DNA of 64,000 bases from Gymnopus androsaceus JB14 (lineage: Eukaryota > Basidiomycota > Agaricomycetes > Agaricales > Omphalotaceae): NCBI GenBank assembly GCA_009733575.1, contig ML769435.1, positions 225,491-289,490 of the forward strand, in the 5' to 3' direction. Below the pieces are notes generated by a model. It saw only the letters and a list, made by a program, of their open reading frames with translations, was not told the DNA's origin and did not search any database. A program made the position numbers and the translations under genes. Below, piece after piece: positions 43,336 through 55,800 of this stretch (positions are counted from its first letter, which is position 1; each line of letters opens with the position of its first letter).

Positions 43336-44130
43336 CCTTACAGACGTGCGTGCGTGTCCTTTCAATTCCAACCTACTGAAAGTTTTTCAGGCCGGCTTAT
43401 TGTCGGATTGACATCCAGATACTTGCGAAATCTCGGATATCTTCTTGCGTGGTGCCAGATAGAGGGTCTTGCGATTTGACTGCTTCCAGGATAATTCCTA
43501 GATGCCTCCTGTATCTTGTATCAAGATGGCCCTATCCATCATGGATTCGTCTCGATTCCCCAAATTCTCCCCACCATAAGGCGCTATATTGTATAGGATA
43601 TGCAGCCATGTTTCTGATATCCATGACAGTATTACATACCTCGCCAAAAGCGAGGGAGTTCTTACTCTCAAGTTCTCGCGCCTTTCACGCCCTTTCAGCA
43701 CCCTTCCAATGATTAACTCGACTTTACCTGCTTGAAAATCGCAATCGTTGGGAGATCAGCAACCTCTCGCAATCAATCGCGATGGTTCTCGATTTACGAA
43801 CCGTATTCAGACTTGGCTCATAGCCGGCGAAATCTCGAAAGGTCGATTCCAGAAAGCCGGAGTATGCTCGAAAGGATTTACGAGTGTGTAAATTCCCTGG
43901 CCCTTGGCACGTTCATGTCACTTGAGTGTGCTTCATGAGGTGAAGGTACTCATGGCTTGCCTCACAAGACGAGGCGAACCGAACCGGTGAATTAACCGCC
44001 CGACCGCATCGTGTACGGCGGCGTGTCTGGGGAAGGATCTATGATGCCGTAAGTTGGTTCGTCTGCCGTGGGTTTCCTTATCCGTCTCCCTTTCTTTCTA
44101 GTAACTACGTATGTATACGTCGTGGCGAGG

Positions 44131-44140
44131 TTATATATAA
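44131..44140 (+). promoter_or_regulatory. TATA box of the 44305-45027 gene
   Basis: TTATATATAAGCC, about 165 bp before the ATG. The transcript would have a long leader. Confidence 0.5.
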
Positions 44141-44304
44141 GCCCCACAAGGTTGGTTTAATCTCTGAACACTCCCGCCACCTACACATCAGCTTATATTC
44201 TGCGCTCAGCTATCGATTCCACCTGCGATCGACACACTATACTCCCAGTTTATCTACTGCTTGTGGCGCTTTATCTTCCTCATTCACACTCTCCGCCACA
44301 TACA

Positions 44305-45027
44305 ATGCACAGATCACACTTGAACGACTTTGAGTCGACCAACGAAGCTGACTACGACTGCGACTCCAACTACGAGTTCGAGAACAAGCAGTCAATCCGA
44401 GTACCTTCGCCTTTGTCTTTGTCTTTGCTCTCCGAGTCAAAGCTTGCGAGGATCGAACCCCAGCATTCATCTTCGTATACATCCTCCTACTCCAACACCT
44501 CATCTACATCAGGATCTTCTTCAGGAACATCGTCATCTAGCAGACGACAAGAGAGATATGGGAGGAGCAGCCGAGGGATTAGAAGGAATAGAGATATGGA
44601 GCTCTATGGCAGTGGATTTGACGAGGAAGACGAAGATGACATGGACATGAGCGATGAAGGATACGATTCTTCCGACGCGTACCCTCGATTCAGAACACAA
44701 AAACGCTCACCTCGTCGAGCCCGAACCGCGTCTCCGCTACGCTCTCCATTCTCTACCTACTCCGCTCCGTTATCATCCTGCTCATCACCTTCTTTCTCTC
44801 AACTATCGAATTCCTTCCCCTACTCATACTCTTTATCACATCCCGAGGAACTAGAAGACGAAGCCGAGATCTCGTACCCCGACACACATGAGGAGCTGCA
44901 ATCCACACCTAGCTGTAACGAAGCCCTTCGGCGACAGTGGCATGCTCTTTCATTACGGGTACAATTCGGCGTCTTCAGGGCTCGTCGGAGGATGCGGGGA
45001 ATTGTCGGGAAAGGGAAGAAGTACTAG
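44305..45027 (+). CDS. paralogue of the 18297-19040 small disordered protein
   Basis: First ATG at 44305 (MHRSHLNDFESTNEADYDCD); the frame is open from 44263, but only through GTG. About 240 aa: an acidic N-terminus, a Ser/Thr/Gly run (SSSGTSSSS), an RRGIRRNRD patch, an acidic DEEDEDDMDMSDEGYDSSDA, a Ser/Pro/Tyr stretch and a basic end. The last 33 residues include RRQWHALSLRVQFGVFRARR, aligning with KKQWLTVSLSVRFRIFRARK of the other gene. The rest is similar only in composition. No intron, signal or membrane segment. Function unknown; the shared C-terminus is probably the functional part. Confidence 0.7.
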   Translation: MHRSHLNDFESTNEADYDCDSNYEFENKQSIRVPSPLSLSLLSESKLARIEPQHSSSYTSSYSNTSSTSGSSSGTSSSSRRQERYGRSSRGIRRNRDMELYGSGFDEEDEDDMDMSDEGYDSSDAYPRFRTQKRSPRRARTASPLRSPFSTYSAPLSSCSSPSFSQLSNSFPYSYSLSHPEELEDEAEISYPDTHEELQSTPSCNEALRRQWHALSLRVQFGVFRARRRMRGIVGKGKKY

Positions 45028-48000
45028 AGTCGCGTTAACGTCCCGCGTTCCCATTCTCTTCCCGTCGCGCATTCGCTCTCACGGACTTGCATCGTCATCG
45101 TCATCGACATTTATCAGCATCTTCATTATGCATCATCACTTATTATCGCCTCTCTCTGCATTCTCATTCGCATTGCCGTCATCTGGTACCATTCCCATTT
45201 CAGCTAGTCACCGCAGAGCCGGCATTCATTGTATCCCTTATCTTCATCACATGTACACTTATCATCATCGTTCCTTTGTCTTTTGTCTTTCTGGGACGGT
45301 ATACATACACATTTCTGCCTCTTCGCTTTCGCATTCGCTTTCGTGGTCGGCGTTTAGCCCGTATTACCACTGCTTCTTCCTTCACAATCACATACGCATC
45401 TTCTCTTCTCTTTCACTGTATCTTCTTCCTCATTTATTTCGACTTGCAATTCGGATGTATCAAACAGACTTCGCATATTACCCAGGATGGACTTCAACTT
45501 CAATGTACATACATACACACATGCCTACCTACTATCACGACCTTATGAAGAACAAACATTTGCACTAGAATTGCGTATGATTGAGAGATGATACCGACCC
45601 GAGTCAGAAAACAGTGACAGCGAAAACGTTTCTACGGCATAACGGTGACATTACAACAGAACAGATTCTTTCACTGTAAACTCGGCGTATCTTCGTCTGA
45701 ACTTGAATCTCCCTGTCACAAACCACAAGCCATCGTCGATACAACGACTGTTTTTATCTCGAAAGAGTGGCGAAGATTACGCTGTATTCTCTCCAGACCG
45801 TCTTATTTCCACTGGATGGTATTCCTGATTCCGTGTTGGTAGGCGCAATCGGTGGCAAATTATTCACAGTGGCAAACCATGTGATCCACATAGATAGACA
45901 TAGATCCACATAGACTGGATTGTGTGTAGGCGCAATTGGTGGCGATTCATTCGCAGTAGTTGGCACGGTCAAACGCTGGATGCGCGGGAACTGAGGAATA
46001 ATCACTCAGCAGCACTCAGCTGAGTTCCCAATCATGACCCCTCAACCAATATGTGAAAAACGCCGGTGATTCCGAGTCTTTGGGCCCTAGCCTTCAGGCC
46101 AATGAAACTTCAGAATCGTCCGATTCCAGTGTATCTTGTTCAGGGAGGCAAGCATTATCAGTCAAAGTAACTCTCGAGTTGTCGGCATTAGAAAGACAAA
46201 TAGAAATGGCCGGGTTAATCGCTGTTTATCGACCTTCGAATGTCTCAACTGGCTAAGGACCTGCGGTATTAAGCCGAGCTCAAGGAGTGCTTGTACTATA
46301 TCCGAGACTCAGCCAATCACACGGAAAGCTGGGGGATTTTTTTTCAATAGCCGGTTCGTTAGTGGCGATTGCAGACTATGAAGGCCTCAGGATGACCAGT
46401 GGTGTTAGAGAGCCTTTGGCTCGGGTTTTTGCGCGGGAAGTAAGAACTGTCGCGTAGAAAGCTTGTCTGACCTTGTTTTGAGGAAACAGAAATACTCAAG
46501 GTGAGAGGTCAAAGCAGTTCTGCAGTTCTTCTTCTTTGCTTCTTCTTCAATCAAGATGTAAAACTGTGTGGCAGTGTCAACATTAAAATTACCACGTTCT
46601 CGGGGTTTTCTCGTTACTCTCACTTTCCATCTCATGCAATCTCACAAGACAGTCTATACTCACACAAAGCCATATTGTAGAGAACTGATTCGTGTGGCAA
46701 TGGGAAAATTTTCTGCTTTCCGGGACATAATTGTCCACTCGGCCGTCGATTTGAACCTAGTTCGAATTGGCGAGCTCCTCCTGAGAGTGCTATGGTTCAT
46801 ACGGAAACACTCTCCTGAAATGGCCCTGCTTTCTCGCGCAGATCAGCCGCTGGGACCTAACTCCACAAGCACCGGTAGGAACCGATCGCCACCAACGCGC
46901 GCGCGCTAGCTATCTTACTTCCAGAATTAGATGTTATCCTCGACTATGCAAACCGGATATGCGTCGGGTCAAAATAGCAGGTTTCTATATCTAGCCTCAG
47001 TAATCAAGAAGGCGATAAGTATGTGAGATATGTTTCCGAAGAAAAGCGATTGATGGTTCAGTCTAGTGTTAAAATCCAGAGCAAGTGTATTCGATGGAAC
47101 CAGATCGAAATAACGCTGCTGCTACGCCCTTCGTGTACATGTGGGACGCGTCTATTCACCAAACAGGATCTGTTCGTGGGTCTGATAAATCGTTCCATGC
47201 CTGACTTGACCAATCGGGAGAGTACGCAGCTAAGCACGACGCTTCCGCAGGGAACGCCTTGTCAAAGTTCCCCTTTCCAACGTAGTAAAGCCCAAACGCC
47301 GGCGACTAAGATTGGTTCAACCACAAATCTGGCTTGGTCGAGCATCGACGAAGTAAACTATCCAGTCAACGTACCGTTTCCGGTAATGCTCTGGGAGATA
47401 ATTAGCCGGCAGAGGTCATTCTGGGCTGGCTCAACTTGTCTAGCGAGAGCTCGAGGTACGAATATCGCTCTAGCACCAAAATCAACCTCCTAACCTCTCA
47501 CTTACACCGGGATCCTCAGAGTCGTTGTCGTTAACGTCGGCATACATTGAGCTATCCAACATTAAACTCCTTAGTAGTGGCGCCGGGATTCACACTCTAC
47601 TGGGTCTCTCAACATCCACTGCAGCTTAATTGTTACACACCGGACGTGAATCACTTATGTCAGTAGCGACGACCTCCTCAGTGGCACCGGGATTCTCGCT
47701 GCGTTGATACATCGCGGTCAAGCTCTGTCGCCGCCGTACCAACGTTCGCATTTACCGCTGCAAGCGCACTGGTACCAGACAAGTCGGGAACAGGTATGTA
47801 AATGATACCTCGAGTTCTCTATGTAATGATCACTCTATTTCTTCAGAAAACTGCTCGACAAATGCTTCTCATGAACCCTGGCACTTTGAATTTGCTTTCG
47901 ACGATAATTGAACGGGAATCGGAAGCTGAGCATTGCTCGACGTCGCATCGTACGACTGCAAAGCAAGATTCATGATCAAAGGAAAGGTCTTCTCAACCCT

Positions 48001-49111
48001 TCTCAGGCTGATGGTCTCTACTATTCACGGCAATGCCGTGTAATGAACCAGCTCGACCTACTTTATAAAGTCTTCTTAGCCTTCCTGGAGTCATCATTTC
48101 CGACTCCGATTCCCGACCCTCACGCCGATTTGACCCACCTTCTCGACTACGATAGTCGTCGCACTGGGTTGGAGGTAAGACACGCAATAGGTAATAGACC
48201 TCAATTCCCGACCCTCACGCTGATTGAACCCAACTTGCGTACGTTCTTCCTTGCATTAATTCCGACTCGACGCACTCATAAAAACCGTTTCATGTCAGAC
48301 TTGGAGAAATATCATGGATATAACCAGTGAAAATCTGGGACGCGAAACATAGCAAAAGATGAGTCCTTAAATACCTCTCTTAAGATATGCCGGGTAAAGT
48401 TGAGCTATGTCAAAATGGTGCCATTATTCAACTCGTCGCCCGAACAGCCGCGTATCGTTGCATGGTATACTCCATCCCTGGCGGTGGGGTCAATTAAGCT
48501 GAAGCTCCAGCTCCGACCAGCCTGATATCGAAGGGATATACACATATCTACACCTCACCTCACTCAAGCTTTGATTCTGATGGCTTGACTCGTATTAGAA
48601 ATCGTACGATACAATATTGCGAATTTCAGCAATAAACCACCCTCCTATCAGACCAACTGTATGCCGGCACCAAAGTCTGAAGCTCAAGCTCTAGGTTTGA
48701 AAGCCGTACAAGTTTTCGGGGACTCATTTGAAGCCTGAGGCAACTCACTGGTCAACACTGGTCGCAAGCACTTAACTCCGGCTCATTTCGGTGTACATAC
48801 ATTGTACTTACGGTCTTCAAAGCGTGGGCTACAGCTTATCGACACACTGGAATCTGTTCATTTCGACTCTGACTCGTGATAGGTCATAAATCCTGCAGTA
48901 ATTACATTCTCAGGCTTGTCGGCGATTCAATCCTTTGACTCTTGACTTGAAGATGGTTGTAGTGATGCTAGTTTATTGTCTTACTATTGTCTTTTCGCCC
49001 GTCACCTCCTGCGATTCCTACGCCAAAACTTGAATTGCTAATTGTATTTTCAAAGTTGATCAGTACTGCGATTGAATACAATCACGCCCTCATTGTTCAT
49101 TGTACTAGCAG
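45028..49111. other. long stretch without a confident gene
   Basis: The longest ORFs (45087-45548, 44888-45568) are low-complexity shadows of Ser/His-rich DNA. A tandem pair GGCGCAAT(C/T)GGTGGC occurs at about 45842 and 45928. GTGGC(G/A)CCGGGATTC recurs near 47577 and 47681. ATTCCCGACCCTCACGC recurs near 48111 and 48204. ORFs at 46568-46909, 47023-47493 and 47908-48330 lack recognisable features; the last contains the duplicated phrase. Confidence 0.4.
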
Positions 49112-49120
49112 AGATATATA
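49111..49120 (+). promoter_or_regulatory. TATA box before the 49212 gene
   Basis: GAGATATATAACA, about 95 bp before ATG 49212. Confidence 0.45.
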
Positions 49121-49211
49121 ACATTGGATGTACAACGTTGTCAGAATCGTTCCCAAAAATTCAGCTCAGTTCCGACATCATTTACTGTGCTACTAGCTCA
49201 CATCGTCTGTG

Positions 49212-50355
49212 ATGAGCATCAATTCTTCAGCATCTTTAAGTTCAACAGCAGTATCTGAGGTTTGTTACTTTAATTTCTCCTACACCCGGTATTCATTCAA
49301 CGACCAAACATCCAAAAAGGAGAGTTTTTATGGCCAGCGCGCATGTACCGGAATAAAGACCTTACCTATACAATCGATAATGGTACGTGAATCTTTCAAA
49401 AAAAGAAAAAGAATAGGCGTATTAACTTCCTCGATAGCCAACTACATCCAAAATACTCCCGTCGGGATCATTTCCTCCTCGACGTCCCATCCAGCGCTCT
49501 CTGTTCGTATCAGAAGAGGACTTGATTCCAATAGACTTTGCAGGAAGAGCAGAGTCCCTCAGCCCAATCTTCCCCAATCCAATCACGGTGTTCCATGAAG
49601 CGACGGGCTACGCGTACATGCCGACACCAATCCATCCCGCATTAGAATCTCCAATATCAACACCGAACATACCATCCCTTTCCCCGAGTCAGGCTCCACA
49701 ACTCCTTGAAGCAGGCGCGTCAAGGTGTCCATTCCCATTGACATTCACGTCCATTCTCGAAAATACCATCCACATCCTCTGTCGATCGGTTGTAGCGCAA
49801 GGAAGCCGATTCATCTGGTGCTCTGGGCCTCGAAAAAAAGGCAGAGCCCCATTTCTAAATTTAAACTTATCAGAGCGAAAGACGGATGCGAAAAAGTACC
49901 CGGAATTACAGGCTCAGATTCCCGGTCCATCCAATCCCCTTTGTCGACTATACTCTCCATTCAGCGACTCTGATTCCGAAGAGGAGGAAGAAATCGAGGC
50001 ACTTCTTCGGTACGGTGTTTATCCTCCTTCCTGCCAATCAGCCTATAGTTCCTCGGGCTCAGCGGATGAGCTCCCGTATTTTTGTACCGACTGCACCGAC
50101 TGCCAGATAGGCTCTTTTCCGACAAATATAAATCACAGCGTAGACTCACCGGCCGCAAAAGCATCGTTCTCAGCTGGCTCTGCGGATTGGTCAAGCCAGG
50201 CTGTACCATGGAATGATTTATCGGTATCGCCGCACCCCCGCGAACAGCTCCCATATGAGGAATCGACGCGTCCCGCATGTACACGGAGAACGGTTGCAGC
50301 GGCGCTATGTCGATCTGGTTCCATCGAATATGCCCGCTCCGGATTTCAGCACTAG
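49212..50355 (+). CDS. acidic, low-complexity hypothetical protein
   Basis: Model: exon 1 MSINSSASLSSTAVSE, intron GTTTGT...AAAAAG ending about 49319, exon 2 ESFYGQRACTGIKTLPIQSI, intron GTACGT...CGATAG ending about 49438, and a long exon 3 from PTTSKILPSGSFPPRRPIQR. Phases agree. Exon 3 contains Pro/Ser-rich text, DSDSEEEEEIEALLRYGVYP and CTDCTDCQIG, and ends at 50355. Another frame at the 3' end (HGERLQRRYVDLVPSNMPAP, to 50395) looks more protein-like, so a further intron near 50200-50280 is possible. No known domain recognised. Confidence 0.45.
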
Positions 50356-50395
50356 TACTTGGAACGATTATCAGTTGCTTTTTCGTAAAACATAG

Positions 50396-50948
50396 GTCAG
50401 AACTTACTATGTATCCTTCTCAATTATGAACCTAGCTGTAAAACATCTACTAATGCATAACATATGATTTTAGAAGTACATAAGACACTCCAGGAGCTGA
50501 ACTGTAGGGAAAGGACATAAGAATGTCTCCACATGAACCATATTACCGTTGGTAATTCGAACCAGGTTCAAATGGATTATCGACCTTACCCTGGGCGACA
50601 TTGCTCTCATGCTGAATACTAAGCGGCACAATTCCCATTGTCGTTTGTATTAGTTGCTGGAATTAACCATTCCTATGAGATTGCATGAGATAGAAAGTGA
50701 AAGTAGTAGGAACCTGTAGGAACGAAGAAAAGAAAATGCAACGTGGCAAGCTTTCGACACTGCCACTTACGACATTGCGCCAATCTAAAAAGAAACGCTT
50801 TGACCTCTCTGCTAATCCTCACGGAGGAGCTGCGAAACGCGAAACGCATGAATTCTTTCGCACAATTTTTCGTAAGCTATAGTACAGACTTTCTGAATAG
50901 CCAACATTTCATGTTTTGTATAATATGGATCGTGGGTTACAAGGCATA
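50396..50948. other. intergenic, nothing seen
   Basis: AT-rich flank between convergent genes. Short ORFs only. Confidence 0.4.
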
Positions 50949-51911
50949 TCAATTTTCAATCCCAAGGCTCTTCAAATAGCGGAGACGAGCCGGGTGGTTC
51001 TCCGTCCCTTTCTCCATCACCCAGTTAATCTCCGAAGGTGGAAGGTCCTTTCAACATGTTGAGAAAAAGCAGTGCGCTGACTTGACATACACACCTTAAG
51101 CCATACTAGAACGTCAAGGCTTTCGGAATCTCCGAAAGTAAGTCGGACGTGAGATCCCCCAGGTCCATACACCAAAAGTCCTTTGGTGAAGTTGACCCGA
51201 ATCCACATCTTTTCAAATGGATCTGAAGGCGAGAGTCTTAGGACAAGTTAATTGGAGCCAATGCCACTGCATACCTTCAATGTCATAATGGGCTTGTCCA
51301 TCAATACAGTTGAATATCTCATACGGAATATGTTTGGGGAGCCCAAAAATGTATTCCATATGGTGGATATTCCATATGATATAAGATTTGAGGGGAATTT
51401 GGCATTTTGTATTGTCAAAATCACATTCCATATGAGGTATTATTCTACAGCATAATATTCCATATGAGGTATTCTACTGTACACAAAAATGTTCTGTCGA
51501 TTCCAGCGGCATAACTGTAAAGGTGCGTGAGCAGGAAACAGTGTAGCGGGGTAGCTCCGACGGACTATTCCTTTGATTCCTGGTCCTTTACCATCTTTAT
51601 CACTTTCTCTTCAACCTGTGGGACCAGCGCAGTCTTAGATAAAAACTAGTGGCAAGTAGAGCGGTTTGAGAGCTGCTAACCGTTTGAACATTCTGGAGTG
51701 GTTCTGATACTGGCAAACGAATCACATCCGTGACCTTGGTTTGTCCATACTTTTGAGCAATTTCTGTTGCCTGCTTGACAATGTCATCGCCATTCAGCAT
51801 GCTGAATTGCCATCCGAGAGCTTGTAGCCTCTCAGGTGGAACTGGGCGTGCATCTTGCGGAAGGGAAATTTCTCCTTGGGGGCTGTTATGATAGAATGCG
51901 CGAACAGACAT
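50949..51911 (-). pseudogene. ARD-like cupin gene interrupted by a small insertion
   Basis: Start 51911: MSVRAFYHNSPQGEISLPQD resembles the N-terminus of the gene at 20705. Exon 1 is 51911-51681. After an intron ending TTTACAG, the frame LCRWNRQNIFGLPKHIPYEI, FNCIDGQAHYDIE is readable only if the 131-bp insert at 51353-51483 and one copy of its flanking duplication are skipped. The next exon reads DPFEKMWIRVNFTKGLLVYG, the last ends PARLRYLKSLGIEN with stop at 50949-50951. Introns: about 51277-51215 and about 51101-51055. Family: acireductone-dioxygenase-like cupin (methionine salvage). As in the other two loci, the H-x-H/E metal ligands are not in place. The insert has no splice sites at its edges, so the gene is probably broken. 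Confidence 0.65.
51353..51483. mobile_element. 131-bp insertion with 9-bp direct repeats
   Basis: CAAAAATGT at 51344-51352 and again at 51484-51492. Excising the insert and one repeat restores the ARD-like exon. The interior holds two copies of ATTCCATATGAGGTATT and further TTCCATATG words. Its ends are not clear inverted repeats. A 9-bp duplication is seen with Mutator-like elements; class otherwise unknown. Confidence 0.6.
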
Positions 51912-52800
51912 TGCGGGGTACCGTAAAAGCTTGTGGACATTCTTATGTAGGGAGATTGAGCGGGTTATGCATCTTCAAACGAGGGTTCGTTCTCTTGTCA
52001 AGGAAACTTTGTGTGAGTGACCGTTTGAATAACCAAGATGTGCACCTGAACATTTAGAGGCGCAAAGGACAAAGATGCATTCGTTTATAAGCGTATCGTC
52101 CCATCGCAGCCAATAGGTCTAAATCAGAGCGATATACAGATGAGTACCAGCTACCTTGATTGATAAGAAGTCTACGCACTTATCCGGTGTACCATTCAGA
52201 GGATAAAATCTTGATACAGGACAACGTGTGGATTCGGGGTGGATCGATGTATACAGTCCTGAGGACAGTGACATTGAAGATCGGTGCGACTGCTTCGGAG
52301 GAGGCTGAATTTGCAGGTACTATTATAGCAACTGATTCATATCGTGAGCTCTCACTAGAAGAAAAACCAGTCTCTATCGGCGATTGCCACAGAGTATTGC
52401 CAGATATGAGAGCCATGTTTTATCGCTAATCCGCCAAAGGTATATCGATGGCGTAACGTTTGGGCTTTGCTCCTTTAAAGCGGGAAGGCACATTAATCCG
52501 AGTCTATCAAAAGATAGACGCTGTAATGAGCGCTATGCAGCCCAAAATCTGAATACAAAAAAGCGTCAATCACACGAACTTTCTTTTACCTGTTTGAATA
52601 GTCGTATAGACCTCTTTCTTTGACCTTTGAAAATGCTGAAGAGCAAAGGAATCCAAATCCCGTCGTTACGGTCACTGACCGTATAGAGCCGCTTTGCTGA
52701 CAAACGTCCAAATGCGGATTACTCCGATTCTTGCTCGTGATCCCTTTTAAAGCTGCTTGAATGAACCCAAGGCACCTCGATTTCTCTGCCTGTTTCCACC
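51912..52800. other. intergenic, one unassigned ORF
   Basis: A plus-strand ORF of 89 codons (52160-52429) with no recognised features. Otherwise nothing seen. Confidence 0.35.
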
Positions 52801-55800
52801 ATGACATCCACGCCAGACGATGCTTGCGTTCGACTTTTAATTCGATACCACAATATGAAGCCAAATTTCGACTCTTACGACCCAGATGGGCCTCCAATTA
52901 ATACGAATAAAGTCCAGAGGGAAATTTCGAAATTGGGAATGCCTTATTGTCGGAACGATGCGATTAAAGTCCCTCGTCGCGGCCAAGTGCAATGCGAGTG
53001 GTATTTTCCGTTGGCTTCAGTGAGTATTCGGGGTTCAATATCAATTTCTTTGTTACTAAAGATGGTCGAGTATCTCTAGAAGGCTCCTCATGCCATGGCG
53101 CAGAAATTACGACCAGAGCCGGACAGCTCAAGGGCAAAAGAGATAGATGCCTGGATTAAAGAATTTCACATGTATGTCGTCTCCGTTTTTTCTGGCGCAA
53201 CTACTCATGTTACTGTAGTTTCAGATTAACGGTAACATACAAGGAGAAAGGATGTCAGTGCCACTAATACTATCGTCGACTTTCTGTTGACTTTAGGATA
53301 ACTAGGCCAGCCCAAGTTGATCCTCAAGTTCCCGACTGACACTCACTTCGGTAGTGACCTTGCACTTTTCAAGGTCAAGGAGAAGCCTTCATTCCCGTTC
53401 AAGAGGACTTCTGTGTCGAGTGACTCGGGACACCAGCAGTATCCAGCATCTGCACGCGTCTGGGAACTCAGCGATGCTAATACCAGCTCATCCGCCGCAC
53501 CTACACGCGCTTGGGGATCGAAATCCACAGAAGCTAATGGTTCTGCTACGGAAGGCACTGTGAGCTGATTATCCATTTCTTGATGCTTCATTTACTGAGC
53601 TTTCAATGTAGAAACTAGGTCGTTATTCATTGTCCGAGAATAATACAGATTATTCTGGTAAACCGACTCAATCCTCATCCACACTGCCAATAAGCCCAGC
53701 TACGACTGTCGTCAATTTCGACAGCTATACTGTTCCTTCCACGAGCGCAACTCTTGTAGGCGATTCATCGGTCAACGCGAGTTGGCCGACACTCAAGTTC
53801 AAAGAGGAACCCGAAGAGTCAAGTCCTAGGTACCCGTCATTATCCGCTGACAAGGTACGTGACTACCACCTGAAACCTTCGAATACTCACATTTCTCCAA
53901 AGCAGAAATGGAATCGATGGAGCACCGACAAGGACAAAGACAGAAACTTTGATACTCCTCGAACATCATCGAAACGGCCACGTTCTAGATCCTCATCGCC
54001 ATCGCCATCCCGTACCCGCCGGTTCTCCAACTCTACCCACAAATCCGAACATCCTCCAACTCCGACAAGACCCCGACTCATGCAAGGCGACTACCGAAAA
54101 GATTCAGAATATGAAAAGGTATCATCGAGAACTCGTCAGGATGAACCTACCAGACGTTCCAAGTCCAGATCCATATCGGAGTATAAGACGGAGGGAGCTC
54201 GCTTTCCATTTAAATCACGCTCACGCTTGGAGAGTACAGGTGCAGATCCTTCCTCAAGTGGCAGGACATCATCGCCATCATCCGCTGCACTTGCTCGTAG
54301 CTCATCTTTAGGTTCTTTTGTACACACTTCTTCTCGCTCACCGATGACTACATTGCAATCAGCTGTTGCTAGCCTAACGGGCAATACAGGCGGCGTTGGC
54401 AATAGTGCTTCTTCTGTTCCTTCCTCTGCTGATATCAACTCTTTGTTGTCAAGTCTACGTTCCTCGTCGTCACTGTCATCGTCGACAGCGACAGCAGTGG
54501 CAGGCTCTGGAGCCGGAGCATCTTCAGCTGCAGGGCTAGCAAACAGTCTTATTGACTCTGGCGCTACCAGCTCCCTACCAATTTCGGCTGCGAGTCTCAG
54601 TATGATTTTATCCGAGTTGCCTTCGTTGGCGGCTACCTTGCAATCGCAATTAAGCACGCACGTGCAGGCGCAGACTCAGCCCTCCGCCGTCGCCATCGTC
54701 GAGTCGTCATCGTCAACTCCTGCGGCGGCTGTCAATCCTACTCCTGTTCCGCCACCTGGTACCACAGGTCCTTTGCAGATGAATTATGATGGTCAATATG
54801 GGCCATATACATCGTATGCGTTTGGGGGGTACCCGGCTTATGCAGCGCCATATCCGCATACGTACTCCTACGTTCAGCCTACAGTTGCTGCCGCTAATGC
54901 TGCGAGAGCATTGGCAGAAGAAGCACCTTCGGAGGCGAAACCAACGATCACACCTTTGGAATCAGTATCGATGAACATCAAAGTTGAACCTACCGATACG
55001 AACATGGATCAGATTCCCAATCCAGTATCAAGTGGTAAGAGTCCTGTCTCCAAGTCCGTCTCCACCAGCGAGAGAGAACAAAATGGAACTGGATTCGTGT
55101 CTCGCATTATCCGTCTACGTTCAGAGCTTCTTGAATTGAGGGAAGAAATTCGGGAACGTGCAGAGAGACAAAAAGGCGTCTTGTCTGAACTACAAGAGTT
55201 GACGGAGAAGAGGAAGACGGATTTCGTGTTGGGTGAGGTGGACTCGTCCGAGTTGGATGGGTTGGATGATGTCGGCATGGGGCTTGGACCCGGACTGGCT
55301 GGACTCGGACTGGGCCCTGGGGAAGACGAAGCGATGATGCCCAGTTCGAGTGATGTTGAGACGGGTGAGTTGGCTCTCGACGGCTTTTTTATCAACCATT
55401 TCTGATATATTGTACCTTGATACAGAGCTCAGAACGAACCTGCTTATCCTACAAGCCCAGCTTGAAAATGAGCGTACATCCCGAAGGAAGGCGGACCAAG
55501 ACAGGCGGGACGCAGAGTATGCTAAACGCCAAGTAGAGCACCTACTCCTAGAGGCCGAGCAAGGCCGAACTGAAGCCCAACGTGTTCTCAAAGAAGTATC
55601 GCAAGCCCATCGAGACGCAGATATTGCAAATAAGGAATCTGAGCGTCTCCGTCGGGAGGCTGAGCAAGGCCTACGGGAAGCTGTCGAACGAAGGCGAGAA
55701 GCTGAACAATCAAGAAGGGACGCGGAGTATGCGAAGCGGGAAGCTGATGAGCGGAGGAAAGACGCCGAGCACGCGAAACGCGAAGCTGAAGATCGTAGGA

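Noticed and set aside
45087..45548. Ser/His/Leu-rich plus-strand ORF of 153 codons
   Set aside because: Low-complexity CATCA/TTC-rich DNA downstream of a gene; no splice or motif support.
45840..48220. CRISPR-like spaced repeats
   Set aside because: Repeats occur only in pairs, with irregular spacing and diverged units, and the organism is a fungus.
51353..51483. Insertion as a newly gained intron
   Set aside because: No AG acceptor near its downstream edge on the coding strand, so exact removal by splicing is not possible.
54136..54657. 173-codon minus-strand ORF
   Set aside because: Antisense of the Ser-rich part of the same gene.
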